Origin: Actinomycetota bacterium
Lineage (GTDB): Bacteria; Actinomycetota; Actinomycetes; Nanopelagicales; Nanopelagicaceae
DNA: 6,478 bases
Direction: 5' to 3'
Assembly (NCBI GenBank): GCA_009699765.1
Contig: WLNN01000075.1
Coordinates: forward strand, 1-6,478
Part shown: positions 1 to 6,478 of the stretch, one piece after another
Layout of the letters: every line of letters starts with the position of its first letter
Position numbering within the stretch: the stretch's first letter is position 1
Notes under the pieces: generated by a model
Told to the model about the DNA's origin: nothing
Seen by the model: only the letters and a program-made list of their open reading frames with translations
Database searches by the model: none
Position numbers and translations under genes: made by a program

Positions 1-207
1 AACTATGCCCATGACATCTGCGTAGCCCGATGTTGCAACTTCGCCAGCAACATGAACTTGTCCCGTCGTAATCAATGTTTCCACTGCGACACGGCTGGCA
101 GAGTCTTGTGTAAGGAGTGAATCCAGAATCGCATCTGAAATCTGGTCGGCGATCTTATCTGGGTGACCTTCTGTTACAGATTCTGATGTGAAGAGGCGCT
201 TTGACAT
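1..207 (-). CDS. metK: S-adenosylmethionine synthetase, N-terminal part (cut by window edge)
   Basis: This is the first 69 codons of methionine adenosyltransferase, which makes S-adenosylmethionine from methionine and ATP in the cytoplasm; the rest lies beyond the left edge. The visible protein begins [20 protein letters not shown] and continues with [12 protein letters not shown], the near-invariant MetK N-terminus. It includes the ATP/Mg-binding GHPDK at residues 14-18. The ATG at 207-205 is chosen because the family's conserved start ([15 protein letters not shown]) follows within a few residues. It starts only 4 nt after the coaBC stop codon. The only Shine-Dalgarno-like bases are a weak AGG inside the end of coaBC, so translation is probably coupled to coaBC. 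No SAM riboswitch can fit in the 4-nt gap. The family is certain; the completeness of the gene cannot be judged here. Confidence 0.96.
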   Translation of the reverse strand, partial: MSKRLFTSESVTEGHPDKIADQISDAILDSLLTQDSASRVAVETLITTGQVHVAGEVATSGYADVMGIV

Positions 208-211
208 TCGG

Positions 212-1408
212 TTAGCCTAACTTATTGCGTGTAGAGATGGCGTGATTGATAAGAAGATGGGCCAGGGAGTCCTTGGATACTTCAGTCACAGTATCAATTA
301 CTCCAGAAGAATCTAAAATAAACCCAGAAGTTGTAGCAGAACCGAAGATGGCTCCATTGGCAACACTATTGAGATAGATCAAATCTGCACCTTTATTTGC
401 CAGCTTTGAAAGTGCCTGCGAAATAATGTCACCATCCGTTTCGGCTGCAAAAGCTACAATCACTTGCTGCGATTTAGTTGAAGAAATCGAAGCTAAAATA
501 TCTGGGTTTTGCACCAAATCAATTCTTGAGAAATCTTCTTTTTTCAATTTTCTTTCAGATGTTAAAGTCGGTCTCGCGTCAGAGACTGCTGCAGCCATAA
601 AGAGGAAATTCGTCTCAAGAAATGAGGATTTCAATTGGGAAAACATCTCATCAACAGAGCTAACATCAAAGCGCGTGATTGCCGGATGAGATGCCAATTC
701 ACTATTTGCGATTATGAGGGATACATCGGCACCACGCGATAAAGCTGCCTCCGCAAGTGCTACGCCTTGAATTCCAGTAGAGCGATTTCCGATAAAGCGA
801 ACTGGATCGATCGCTTCGCGAGTACCCCCAGCAGTGACGAGAACTTTCATGCCAGCTAGATCCTGGTCTCTCAATGTTGACGTGATAAATCTTGAGACAA
901 TTTCTGAAGTTTCAGGAAAACGACCCCTACCGACATCGCCACTGGTGAGCGCTCCTTCTGCGGGCTCCATTACATCGATTCCGCGAGAACGCAAGGTTTC
1001 TACATTTGCTTGCGTAGCTTTGTTAAACCACATTGCTGGATGCATTGCTGGAACAATAAGAATCGGCGAGGATGAGGCAAGAACAACATTGGTAAGTAGG
1101 TCATCCGCTCGACCAGCCGCGATACGTGCAATCAAATCAGCAGTAGCTGGTGCGATCACAATGGCCTCTGCTTTCCTGGCCAAACTTACGTGTCGCACTT
1201 GATCTACCGCATCAAAAACTTCTGTGGTTACCTGTCGCCCAGAGAGCGCTTCCCAAGTTGCTTTACCAACAAAATTTAAACTTGATGGTGTCGGTACAAC
1301 TGTCACCGCAAAAGACCTATCTTGAAGACGTCTTAGTAAATCGCAAGCCTTATATGCAGCAATGCCGCCTCCGACTCCGAGAATAATCTCTCGATGTGGG
1401 GCGGACAT
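212..1408 (-). CDS. coaBC: Bifunctional phosphopantothenoylcysteine decarboxylase / phosphopantothenate-cysteine ligase
   Basis: CoaBC (Dfp) carries out two consecutive steps of coenzyme A synthesis: CoaB joins 4'-phosphopantothenate to cysteine, and the FMN-dependent CoaC domain decarboxylates the product. The length, 398 aa, is normal. CoaC spans about residues 1-180: the flavin-binding start [10 protein letters not shown] (11-20), the presumed catalytic His73 in [13 protein letters not shown] (120-127) and the flap GDVGRGR (157-163). CoaB spans about 186-398: [20 protein letters not shown] (189-208), MAAAVSD (271-277), the lysine-rich KLKK (287-290), NPDIL (301-305) and AFAAET (319-324). 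Two CoaC positions differ from the E. coli textbook motifs: His122 replaces Asn in PxMNxxMW, and Ser156 stands where an active-site Cys is expected. From memory, mycobacterial CoaBC also has His at the first position. The ATG lies 16 nt after the rpoZ stop without a recognisable Shine-Dalgarno. metK follows after 4 nt. Confidence 0.96.
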   Translation of the reverse strand: MSAPHREIILGVGGGIAAYKACDLLRRLQDRSFAVTVVPTPSSLNFVGKATWEALSGRQVTTEVFDAVDQVRHVSLARKAEAIVIAPATADLIARIAAGRADDLLTNVVLASSSPILIVPAMHPAMWFNKATQANVETLRSRGIDVMEPAEGALTSGDVGRGRFPETSEIVSRFITSTLRDQDLAGMKVLVTAGGTREAIDPVRFIGNRSTGIQGVALAEAALSRGADVSLIIANSELASHPAITRFDVSSVDEMFSQLKSSFLETNFLFMAAAVSDARPTLTSERKLKKEDFSRIDLVQNPDILASISSTKSQQVIVAFAAETDGDIISQALSKLANKGADLIYLNSVANGAIFGSATTSGFILDSSGVIDTVTEVSKDSLAHLLINHAISTRNKLG

Positions 1409-1424
1409 GATTTGCTAGAGAAAA

Positions 1425-1685
1425 TTAAGCTGTTGGTTCGAGATTTTCGATGGTCAATAGACCCTCATTGATCTCGCGAAGAGCGATTGAAAGAGGCTTC
1501 TCATGAACATAGGTGTCTACTAGAGGTCCTACGTACTCAAGCAAGCCTTCATTGAGCTGTGAATAGTAAGCGTTGATCTGACGTGCGCGCTTTGCTGCAT
1601 ATAGAACAAGCGCGTACTTTGAACCACTCTTATCTAGAAGTTCATCGATAGGTGGGTTAGTAATTCCGTCGGCATGTGCGCTCAT
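1425..1685 (-). CDS. rpoZ: DNA-directed RNA polymerase omega subunit
   Basis: This is the omega subunit, a small protein that helps assemble and stabilise RNA polymerase by holding the beta-prime subunit. The 86-aa product fits the actinobacterial family. It contains [10 protein letters not shown] (residues 8-17), [20 protein letters not shown] (22-41, the conserved core), LLEYVGP (48-54) and [10 protein letters not shown] (63-72). The ATG at 1685-1683 is preceded by AAAGGAG with a 6-nt spacer, the best ribosome-binding site in this half of the window, which settles the start. It sits 44 nt downstream of gmk, the longest intergenic gap here, and 16 nt upstream of coaBC, in the usual actinobacterial order. 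Confidence 0.97.
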   Translation of the reverse strand: MSAHADGITNPPIDELLDKSGSKYALVLYAAKRARQINAYYSQLNEGLLEYVGPLVDTYVHEKPLSIALREINEGLLTIENLEPTA

Positions 1686-1691
1686 GGCTTA

Positions 1692-1698
1692 CTCCTTT
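1692..1698 (-). promoter_or_regulatory. Shine-Dalgarno of rpoZ
   Basis: On the minus strand this reads AAAGGAG, followed by TAAGCC and the rpoZ ATG (6-nt spacing). It is a strong match to the anti-Shine-Dalgarno and fixes the rpoZ start. Confidence 0.85.
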
Positions 1699-1715
1699 AA
1701 ATCAAAAATCAGGTA

Positions 1716-1736
1716 CTTGTAGGTATGCCTTACAAG
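1716..1736 (-). other. Short imperfect hairpin at the gmk stop codon, gmk-rpoZ junction
   Basis: On the minus strand CTTGTAAGG and CCTACAAG flank a CATA loop. They form an 8-bp stem with one bulged A, and the gmk stop codon TAA lies in the left arm. A run of five Ts follows about 6 nt after the stem (GATTTTTG), too far away and too short for a convincing intrinsic terminator, and the stem is A/T-rich. It could act as a weak attenuator, an RNA-processing site or nothing. I saw no convincing -35/-10 promoter pair in the 44-nt gap. Confidence 0.25.
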
Positions 1737-2602
1737 GAGGCCAATCTTATCAGGCTCGCGACCACATCCTCGACCCGTTCATTGACGATCACCGTATCGA
1801 AAAAGGGCGCTGCAGCTAACTCTTCTTGGGCCAGGGCCAAACGGGCCGCTCTGCGTTCAGGCGAGTCGGTGCCTCTGCCTTCTAAGCGAGAGACCAGCTC
1901 CTCCCATGAAGGTGGCTCCAAAAAGACTAAGTGAGCCGATTGAGCCTGCTCTCTAACTTGTTTAGCACCTGCGATTTCAATCTCAAGTAGAACATGGATA
2001 CCGGATGCAAGAGTCGATTCAACAGCAGCTTTAGGAGTTCCATATCGATTACCGGCAAATTCTGCCCACTCCAAGAAACGATTTTCTGCAATAGCCTTAT
2101 CAAACTCTTCATTTGAAAAAAAGAAATAATCCACACCATCAATCTCGTTAAATCGTGGCGCACGAGTTGTTGCGGAAACACTCACCCAGAATCCTGGCGT
2201 ATCGCGAAGCGCCTTCGCTACAGAACTCTTGCCGACTCCCCCAGGACCTGAGAGGACTAGTAACTTTCCACGCGTTTGAGTAGATGGGATCTCAAACTCC
2301 CTTAATAAAGCAGATCGTTGATGGTGCCCTAAACCCTGCACTCGTCTTGTTGGTGAAATATTGAATCTCTCCATGAGTGCGTGTGCTCGAATTTTCCCAT
2401 AACCCGGCAATGATTCCAATAATTCTGCAACACGCATCTTTCCTAGAACTTCATTTTCAGCAGCGATAGAAATGAAGGTTCCTAAAGTCATCTGTCCGCG
2501 ATTTAACTCGTTCTTATAATGCGCGCGTTCTTGTCGTGCTTTCTTCGCCAACTCCAACGCATGCTTGCGTTCCTCATCACTTAATTTCGGAGGTAATGGC
2601 AC
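1730..2602 (-). CDS. gmk: Fusion protein: actinobacterial integration host factor (mIHF) + guanylate kinase
   Basis: One uninterrupted frame of 290 aa encodes two proteins that are normally separate. Residues 1-103 are a full mIHF, the nucleoid-associated DNA-binding protein of Actinobacteria: LPP near the start, a charged N-terminal helix, DEVLGKM-like NEVLGKM (50-56), the helix-hairpin-helix LLESLPGYGKIRAHALMERF (61-80) and the RRVQGLGHHQRSALLREF tail (86-103). Residues 112-290 are guanylate kinase (GMP + ATP to GDP + ADP): P-loop SGPGGVGKSS (118-127), GMP-binding SATTRAPR (143-150) and DGVDYFF (155-161), EWAEFAGNRYGTP (178-190), LEIEIAGAKQV (206-216) and RGTDSPERR (243-251), all intact. 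The linker is about 8 residues and contains no in-frame ATG, GTG or TTG. The GTG start at 2602-2600 is forced, because an in-frame TAG lies two codons upstream and the mIHF family begins at this LPP. It starts 9 nt after the pyrF stop with no good Shine-Dalgarno, so coupling to pyrF is likely. Both assignments are firm; retention of both activities is inferred. Confidence 0.95.
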   Translation of the reverse strand: MPLPPKLSDEERKHALELAKKARQERAHYKNELNRGQMTLGTFISIAAENEVLGKMRVAELLESLPGYGKIRAHALMERFNISPTRRVQGLGHHQRSALLREFEIPSTQTRGKLLVLSGPGGVGKSSVAKALRDTPGFWVSVSATTRAPRFNEIDGVDYFFFSNEEFDKAIAENRFLEWAEFAGNRYGTPKAAVESTLASGIHVLLEIEIAGAKQVREQAQSAHLVFLEPPSWEELVSRLEGRGTDSPERRAARLALAQEELAAAPFFDTVIVNERVEDVVASLIRLASL

Positions 2603-2611
2603 GTGCTAATT

Positions 2612-3313
2612 CTATCCAATGATTTGGTTTGCTATGTTGCTAGCTGCTGCAGTCATGGCAGCAGCCCCATCTGCCCAAGCACCAGTGATTGGTCGCCCGA
2701 TTACTACGTATGAAGCGCCAGCCGCGATTGCATCTTCGGGGGTCATTGTGCGAACTTGGTCATCGCTCTTTCTGGAGCCACTTGGTCGCACCCCGGGTGT
2801 GATGATTATTGGATCTGGACCGACTGCATTTCTTATTGCACTTATTTCTAGTGGCGAGGAGACGATAGCTCTAGCCCCCGCTCGTACGGCAAGCTCGGCT
2901 AAAGCGACGGCGCTCTCTAATGCAGGATTTGCAAAACCAATATCAAAGAGATCTTCCTCGGAGAGGGAGGTAAGGATTGTGACAGCGGTTATATCTATAT
3001 GCGGGACAGCCTCCACTGCGGCTTTAATCATCTTTGACCCGCCTGAAGCATGGACTGTAAGGAATCTTGGATTAATAGATGAGATGGCAGATGAGGCAGA
3101 TGCAACGGTGTTCGGGATGTCATGAAGTTTTAGATCCAAAAAGATATCAATACCGAACTCTGACTTAAGAGAACTCACTCCATCTGCACCGAAAGTGAGA
3201 TAGAACTCAAGTCCGAGTTTATAAACACTGACGCTTTCACGAGTGGCTTCAATCCATCGCTTTGCAATTTCTAAATCACGTGTATCGACGGCGAGGATAA
3301 TAGGTGCGCGCAA
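2612..3313 (-). CDS. pyrF: Orotidine 5'-phosphate decarboxylase
   Basis: PyrF converts orotidine 5'-phosphate to UMP, the last step of de novo pyrimidine synthesis, in the cytoplasm. The 233-aa product is a short TIM-barrel enzyme of the E. coli-like subfamily. It shows PIILAVD (4-10), YKLGLEF (31-37), the catalytic D-x-K-x-x-D in DLKLHDIPNTV (Asp60, Lys62, Asp65), the active-site loop ITPGVRPSG (171-179) and the phosphate-binding VIGRPIT (204-210). The start is TTG at 3313-3311: conserved PIILAVD begins at residue 4, and a purine-rich AGAAGAGAG lies 8 nt upstream. No ATG or GTG is placed as well. It follows pyrD after 27 nt and precedes the mIHF-gmk fusion by 9 nt. Mycobacteria and, from memory, Streptomyces instead carry the longer subfamily 2 enzyme at this locus. 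Confidence 0.96.
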   Translation of the reverse strand: MRAPIILAVDTRDLEIAKRWIEATRESVSVYKLGLEFYLTFGADGVSSLKSEFGIDIFLDLKLHDIPNTVASASSAISSINPRFLTVHASGGSKMIKAAVEAVPHIDITAVTILTSLSEEDLFDIGFANPALESAVALAELAVRAGARAIVSSPLEISAIRNAVGPDPIIITPGVRPSGSRKSDDQVRTMTPEDAIAAGASYVVIGRPITGAWADGAAAMTAAASNIANQIIG

Positions 3314-3321
3314 GATAATTT

Positions 3322-3330
3322 CTCTCTTCT
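3322..3330 (-). promoter_or_regulatory. Likely ribosome-binding site of pyrF
   Basis: On the minus strand this reads AGAAGAGAG, 8 nt before the TTG start of pyrF. It is an imperfect Shine-Dalgarno, but it supports the rare TTG start. Confidence 0.5.
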
Positions 3331-3340
3331 TGAGTAGTGG

Positions 3341-4276
3341 TTAAACCCGGTGGGCATAGCCAATGGCTTGTTTTAGTGAAGTGAAACCACGTTGTGCAAG
3401 TAGTTCTCGCAGTTCATTTTGGATTGAAATAACCGCTGTTGGGTTACCGAAACTTGCAGTACCGACAGAAACTCCTGAAGCGCCAGCAAGAATGAGTTCT
3501 AGGGCATCACGTCCGCTAGATACACCACCCATTCCTAAAATCGGAACGGTAGGTAGAGCCTCTCGCACTTGGTAAATCGCTCGAACAGCTATTGGACGAA
3601 TAGCTGGCCCGGATAGACCCCCAGTCTTTCCGCCAAGATGCGGTCTCATCGTATCGATATTAATTACCATTCCAAGAACGGTATTTATCAGGGCGAGACC
3701 GTCGGCACCGGAATCTATAACTCCTTTTGCTACATCAACAATATTTGTTACATCTGGTGTGAGTTTTGCGAGTATAGGAATCTCACCGCCAATAACTTTA
3801 CGAACGCTATCGATAACGCGGCAGGAAGTATCTCGATCGGTAGCGAAAACCAAGCCGCGATTTTCTACATTCGGACAGGAAATATTTACTTCAATCGCAG
3901 AGATTCCCGGTGTCGAACGAAGCTTTCGAGCGAGAACACCATATTCATCTGCAGTTTCACCAGCGATTGAGACAATGACTCGCGCATTTTGAGCAAGTAA
4001 CCATGGAACATCATTTGCAAGAAAGGCGTCTATTCCCGGACCTTGCAATCCGATTGAATTGAGCATGCCTGAAGGAGTCTCTGCCATACGAGGTGTCGGC
4101 CTACCGTGGCGAGGCTTGTTCATCACGGACTTAGTTACGACAGCGCCAATATCCTTCAGTGGAAAGAATTGAGCCAATTCTTTACCGCTGCTGGCACAAC
4201 CGCTTGCCGTGAAAATTGGCGCAGGAAACCATGCATTTCCAAGTGTTGTTGAGATATCCACTGAATGTGCACTCAT
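3341..4276 (-). CDS. pyrD: Dihydroorotate dehydrogenase, class 1B catalytic subunit
   Basis: PyrD oxidises dihydroorotate to orotate using FMN. In class 1B it works as a complex with PyrK, which passes electrons to NAD+. The 311-aa length is typical of class 1 enzymes, with no N-terminal membrane-binding extension. Visible motifs are TASGCASSGKE (23-33), MLNSIGLQGPG (71-81), EVNISCPNV (129-137) with Cys134 as the expected catalytic base (Cys marks class 1, Ser marks class 2), AKLTPDV (170-176), GGKTGGLSGPAIRPIA (215-230) and the FMN-phosphate region GMGGV (248-252) to GVSVGTA (268-274). The ATG at 4276-4274 overlaps the pyrK stop as ATGA and has GGAG 8 nt upstream, so the start is secure. The adjacent pyrK confirms class 1B. 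Confidence 0.97.
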   Translation of the reverse strand: MSAHSVDISTTLGNAWFPAPIFTASGCASSGKELAQFFPLKDIGAVVTKSVMNKPRHGRPTPRMAETPSGMLNSIGLQGPGIDAFLANDVPWLLAQNARVIVSIAGETADEYGVLARKLRSTPGISAIEVNISCPNVENRGLVFATDRDTSCRVIDSVRKVIGGEIPILAKLTPDVTNIVDVAKGVIDSGADGLALINTVLGMVINIDTMRPHLGGKTGGLSGPAIRPIAVRAIYQVREALPTVPILGMGGVSSGRDALELILAGASGVSVGTASFGNPTAVISIQNELRELLAQRGFTSLKQAIGYAHRV

Positions 4277-5121
4277 GAGAAGTTCTCCGTGCTTTTACCA
4301 ACTAGATCCCAACAAACTGTTGCTCCGTCCATAACCGGACCATCAATGCAAGAACGTTTCATAGAGACCGTTCCGTCCTCACCGCGTATTGGCAGAACGC
4401 ATGTCATGCATATTCCGATGCCACATGCCATTGCTTCTTCTACTGAAGCTTGATGGATAACACCCAAAGATGAGGCAATTTCAGTAACTGCTTGAAGCAT
4501 TGCCATCGGCCCACATGAATAAATAATTTCGACTTCACGTTCTGTGATGATTTCCTTCAACTGCGAGGTAACTCTTCCCGTCTCTCCCATTGAGCCATCT
4601 TCAGTGAAAATCTTGAGTGAATTAACAGAACGCTTGCCCTCCATCGGTGCATAAATTTTGCTTCCTACGCTTGCACCTAAAACCATATCAACTCTGCACC
4701 CACGAGATTTAAGAACATCCGCCAATCCGAAGAGTGGCGCGGATCCATAACCGCCGCCAATGAGGAGTGCATTTGCGGGTTCAGTAGGAATACCAAATGC
4801 TTTTCCGAGGGGAACAACGACATCAATTTCTGTTCCTTCTTGCTGAGCGCAGAGCCATTTGGAACCACTACCGTGAGGCGCAACAATGAGTTCTACAGTT
4901 CCCCCAAATTGAGCATTCTCCGAAGTTCTAGAGATTGCAAAAGCTCTTCGTAGAATCATCTTGGATGAATCACCACCAACTGCAATTGCTATGAAATTAC
5001 CTGGCTTACAGTGGCGAACCACATCACCGACGCTGAAAATAATTTGGTGATAAGCACCGATGCGCTTATTGGCAATAAGCGTTGCTTGCCTTTGAAGTGC
5101 TGCCTTGTTAATTGTGCTCAT
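4273..5121 (-). CDS. pyrK: Dihydroorotate dehydrogenase B electron-transfer subunit
   Basis: PyrK is the FAD and [2Fe-2S] partner of class 1B PyrD and carries electrons from its FMN to NAD+. The chosen product has 282 aa. Visible motifs, numbered from that start, are the FAD-binding LRRAFAIS (57-64), the nucleotide-binding [12 protein letters not shown] (119-130) and YSCGPMAM (201-208). The iron-sulfur ligands are Cys233, Cys238, Cys241 and Cys258 (C-x4-C-x2-C-x16-C). The frame is also open to a GTG at 5130-5128, giving [10 protein letters not shown] prefer the ATG at 5121-5119: it overlaps the carB TGA as ATGA and has GGAG at an 8-nt spacing, whereas the GTG is itself part of that GGAGTG and would lack a ribosome site. 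The 3' end overlaps pyrD by 4 nt. The protein should be cytoplasmic; no membrane segment or signal peptide is visible. Confidence 0.96.
   Translation of the reverse strand: MSTINKAALQRQATLIANKRIGAYHQIIFSVGDVVRHCKPGNFIAIAVGGDSSKMILRRAFAISRTSENAQFGGTVELIVAPHGSGSKWLCAQQEGTEIDVVVPLGKAFGIPTEPANALLIGGGYGSAPLFGLADVLKSRGCRVDMVLGASVGSKIYAPMEGKRSVNSLKIFTEDGSMGETGRVTSQLKEIITEREVEIIYSCGPMAMLQAVTEIASSLGVIHQASVEEAMACGIGICMTCVLPIRGEDGTVSMKRSCIDGPVMDGATVCWDLVGKSTENFS
4285..4288 (-). promoter_or_regulatory. Shine-Dalgarno of pyrD, inside the end of pyrK
   Basis: The minus strand reads GGAG 8 nt before the pyrD ATG. It lies in the last codons of pyrK and supports coupled translation through the ATGA overlap. 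Confidence 0.75.
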
Positions 5122-6478
5122 GCGAGCCACTCCTGGATCGACTTAACCCCGAGGTCGCCCTGTCGTAGTACTCGAATTCCCTCAACAGCAGCGCTAAAAC
5201 CAGGGGTTGTTGTGATAATCGGGATGCTCCGCTGAACTGCAGCGGTTCGAATTGCCCAACCATCTGCGCGAGTACCGCGACCTACAGGTGTGTTAATCAC
5301 TAGGTCAATTTCTCCTGAATTCAGAATATCCACAATCGTCGGCTCAGCTAATGGTCCGCGTCCCTCTGAGTTCTTTCGAACCAAAGAGGTTGCGACCCCA
5401 TGGGATGTAAGAAAGTTTCCAGTTCCGGAAGTTGTGAGAACTCTAAAACCGAGTTCGACCAGAGCGCGAGCCGCCTCAACACCGGCAGGTTTATCTTTAT
5501 CAGCAAGTGAAATAAAGACGGTTCCTGATTTAGGCAGTGGTCCGAAAGAGCTGATCTGACTCTTCGCATACGCTCCACCAAAACTAGAAGAGATTCCCAT
5601 GACTTCGCCTGTTGAACGCATCTCAGGGCCCAGTACCGCATCAACGCCTCTACCGTCGGTACGTCGGAATCGATTCCATGGCAGTACTGCTTCTTTCACG
5701 CTAATACCTCTAGGCACTTCTGCATCTGTAGCCGGGAGCATTCCTTCTGCTTTTAGCTCTTCAATTGATGTTCCTACAGAAATTCGTGCAGCCGCCTTTG
5801 CTAACGGGACACCCGTTGCCTTAGAGACAAAAGGAACAGTTCTGGATGCGCGAGGATTCGCCTCAAGAACATAGAGAATGTTTTCGGCCATCGCGAATTG
5901 AATATTTATAAGTCCGCGAACACCAACACCCTGTGCAATAGCGAGAGTTGCTTCACGAATCTCCTTGCGTGCAGCATCCGATATTGTCATAGAGGGAAGA
6001 ACGCAGGCTGAGTCTCCTGAGTGAATTCCCGCCTCTTCAATATGTTCCATGATTCCACCGAGAAAGAGTTCGACTCCGTCATAAAGTGCATCTACATCTA
6101 ATTCGATTGCTGAATCCAAGAATCTATCTACCAAAACCGGATGGTCGGGGGTGATATCTGTTGCTCGAGTTATGAAGCCAGATAGAGATTCATCGTCATA
6201 GACGATCTCCATTCCGCGCCCACCGAGAACAAAGGATGGACGGACCAGTACGGGATAGCCAATTCGTTGAGCGATTGAAATCGCCTCCGATTCAGATGAA
6301 GCCATCCCAAATTCGGGGGCCGTCAAATTCTTCGACTTAAGCACATCTCCAAATGCACCGCGTTCCTCAGCGAGATTGATTGCCTCTGGGCTAGTTCCCA
6401 AAATATTTACGCCTGCTGCTTTAAGGCCAGCTGCTAGTCCCAGTGGTGTTTGACCGCCCAGCTGAGTGATTACGCCGA
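5118..6478 (-). CDS. carB: Carbamoyl-phosphate synthase large subunit, C-terminal part (5' end outside window)
   Basis: CarB makes carbamoyl phosphate from ammonia (supplied by CarA), bicarbonate and two ATP, feeding pyrimidine and arginine synthesis. The last 452 residues are visible; full-length CarB is about 1070-1110. The frame runs open to the right edge: upstream of the TTG at 6401, codons for [20 protein letters not shown] still match CarB, so 6401 is not the start. The second ATP-grasp domain shows [16 protein letters not shown] (79-94 of the visible part), [15 protein letters not shown] (144-158) and [18 protein letters not shown] (205-222). [14 protein letters not shown] (281-294) follows, then the methylglyoxal synthase-like allosteric domain (about 318-452) with TTSGT (348-352) and [12 protein letters not shown] (395-406), where nucleotide effectors bind in E. 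coli CarB. The TGA overlaps the pyrK ATG as ATGA. Confidence 0.98.
   Translation of the reverse strand, partial: GVITQLGGQTPLGLAAGLKAAGVNILGTSPEAINLAEERGAFGDVLKSKNLTAPEFGMASSESEAISIAQRIGYPVLVRPSFVLGGRGMEIVYDDESLSGFITRATDITPDHPVLVDRFLDSAIELDVDALYDGVELFLGGIMEHIEEAGIHSGDSACVLPSMTISDAARKEIREATLAIAQGVGVRGLINIQFAMAENILYVLEANPRASRTVPFVSKATGVPLAKAAARISVGTSIEELKAEGMLPATDAEVPRGISVKEAVLPWNRFRRTDGRGVDAVLGPEMRSTGEVMGISSSFGGAYAKSQISSFGPLPKSGTVFISLADKDKPAGVEAARALVELGFRVLTTSGTGNFLTSHGVATSLVRKNSEGRGPLAEPTIVDILNSGEIDLVINTPVGRGTRADGWAIRTAAVQRSIPIITTTPGFSAAVEGIRVLRQGDLGVKSIQEWLA
5130..5133 (-). promoter_or_regulatory. Shine-Dalgarno of pyrK, inside the end of carB
   Basis: The minus strand reads GGAG 8 nt before the ATG at 5121-5119. 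It decides the pyrK start in favour of this ATG over the GTG at 5130-5128, which overlaps the GGAG itself. Confidence 0.75.

Noticed and set aside
205..214. SAM riboswitch or separate promoter directly before metK
   Set aside because: Only 4 nt separate the coaBC stop from the metK start, leaving no leader.
426..1386. Several plus-strand open frames within coaBC
   Set aside because: All are antisense to a gene with conserved motifs along its whole length, and none resembles a known family.
1716..1736. Intrinsic terminator after gmk
   Set aside because: The stem is short, A/T-rich and bulged, and the T-run is displaced by about 6 nt. It is kept only as a low-confidence hairpin.
2619..3125. 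Plus-strand open frame of 168 aa with a signal-peptide-like hydrophobic start
   Set aside because: It lies entirely antisense to pyrF, has no Shine-Dalgarno and no recognisable domain. Its low-complexity Ala/Ser content reflects the opposite-strand codons.
5128..5130. GTG start giving a 285-aa PyrK
   Set aside because: It overlaps the GGAG ribosome site; the ATG at 5121-5119 has correct spacing and the ATGA overlap.
6399..6401. TTG as the start of a 427-aa CarB
   Set aside because: The reading frame continues upstream to the window edge with CarB-specific residues (GGQTPL and following), so the gene is simply cut by the window.

Overview
The window is a compact, single-strand block of core metabolic genes. 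All eight recognisable genes lie on the minus strand, so transcription runs from the right edge to the left edge. In transcription order they are carB (5' part missing), pyrK, pyrD, pyrF, a mIHF-guanylate kinase fusion, rpoZ, coaBC and metK (3' part missing). I see no mobile element, CRISPR array, tRNA or rRNA, and no gene-free stretch longer than 44 bases.

The order pyrimidine genes - mihF - gmk - rpoZ - coaBC - metK is characteristic of Actinobacteria. Actinobacterial-type IHF (mIHF), not found outside that phylum to my knowledge, makes the assignment firm. Base composition is moderate (by eye somewhat under 50% G+C), much lower than Streptomyces or Mycobacterium. Spacers are tiny (4, 16, 44, 9 and 27 bases, plus two 4-base overlaps). 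Together these suggest a streamlined, free-living actinobacterium such as the freshwater acI/Nanopelagicales group. That lineage guess is inference.

Right part (2612-6478): carB makes carbamoyl phosphate, PyrD and PyrK together form an NAD-linked class 1B dihydroorotate dehydrogenase, and PyrF makes UMP. carB-pyrK and pyrK-pyrD are joined by ATGA stop/start overlaps, each with a GGAG Shine-Dalgarno 8 nt before the ATG. Left part (1-2602): the mIHF-Gmk fusion phosphorylates GMP and presumably binds DNA, RpoZ is the omega subunit of RNA polymerase, CoaBC carries out two steps of coenzyme A synthesis, and MetK makes S-adenosylmethionine.

The most unusual item is the fusion. mIHF and guanylate kinase are normally two adjacent genes, but here they form one uninterrupted 290-residue reading frame with a linker of about 8 residues. 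Secondary points are the class 1B PyrD/PyrK pair and the short PyrF type, both unlike the best-known actinobacteria, and non-canonical residues in the CoaC active-site motifs. Otherwise this is ordinary housekeeping DNA, and I found no evidence of an undescribed multi-gene system.
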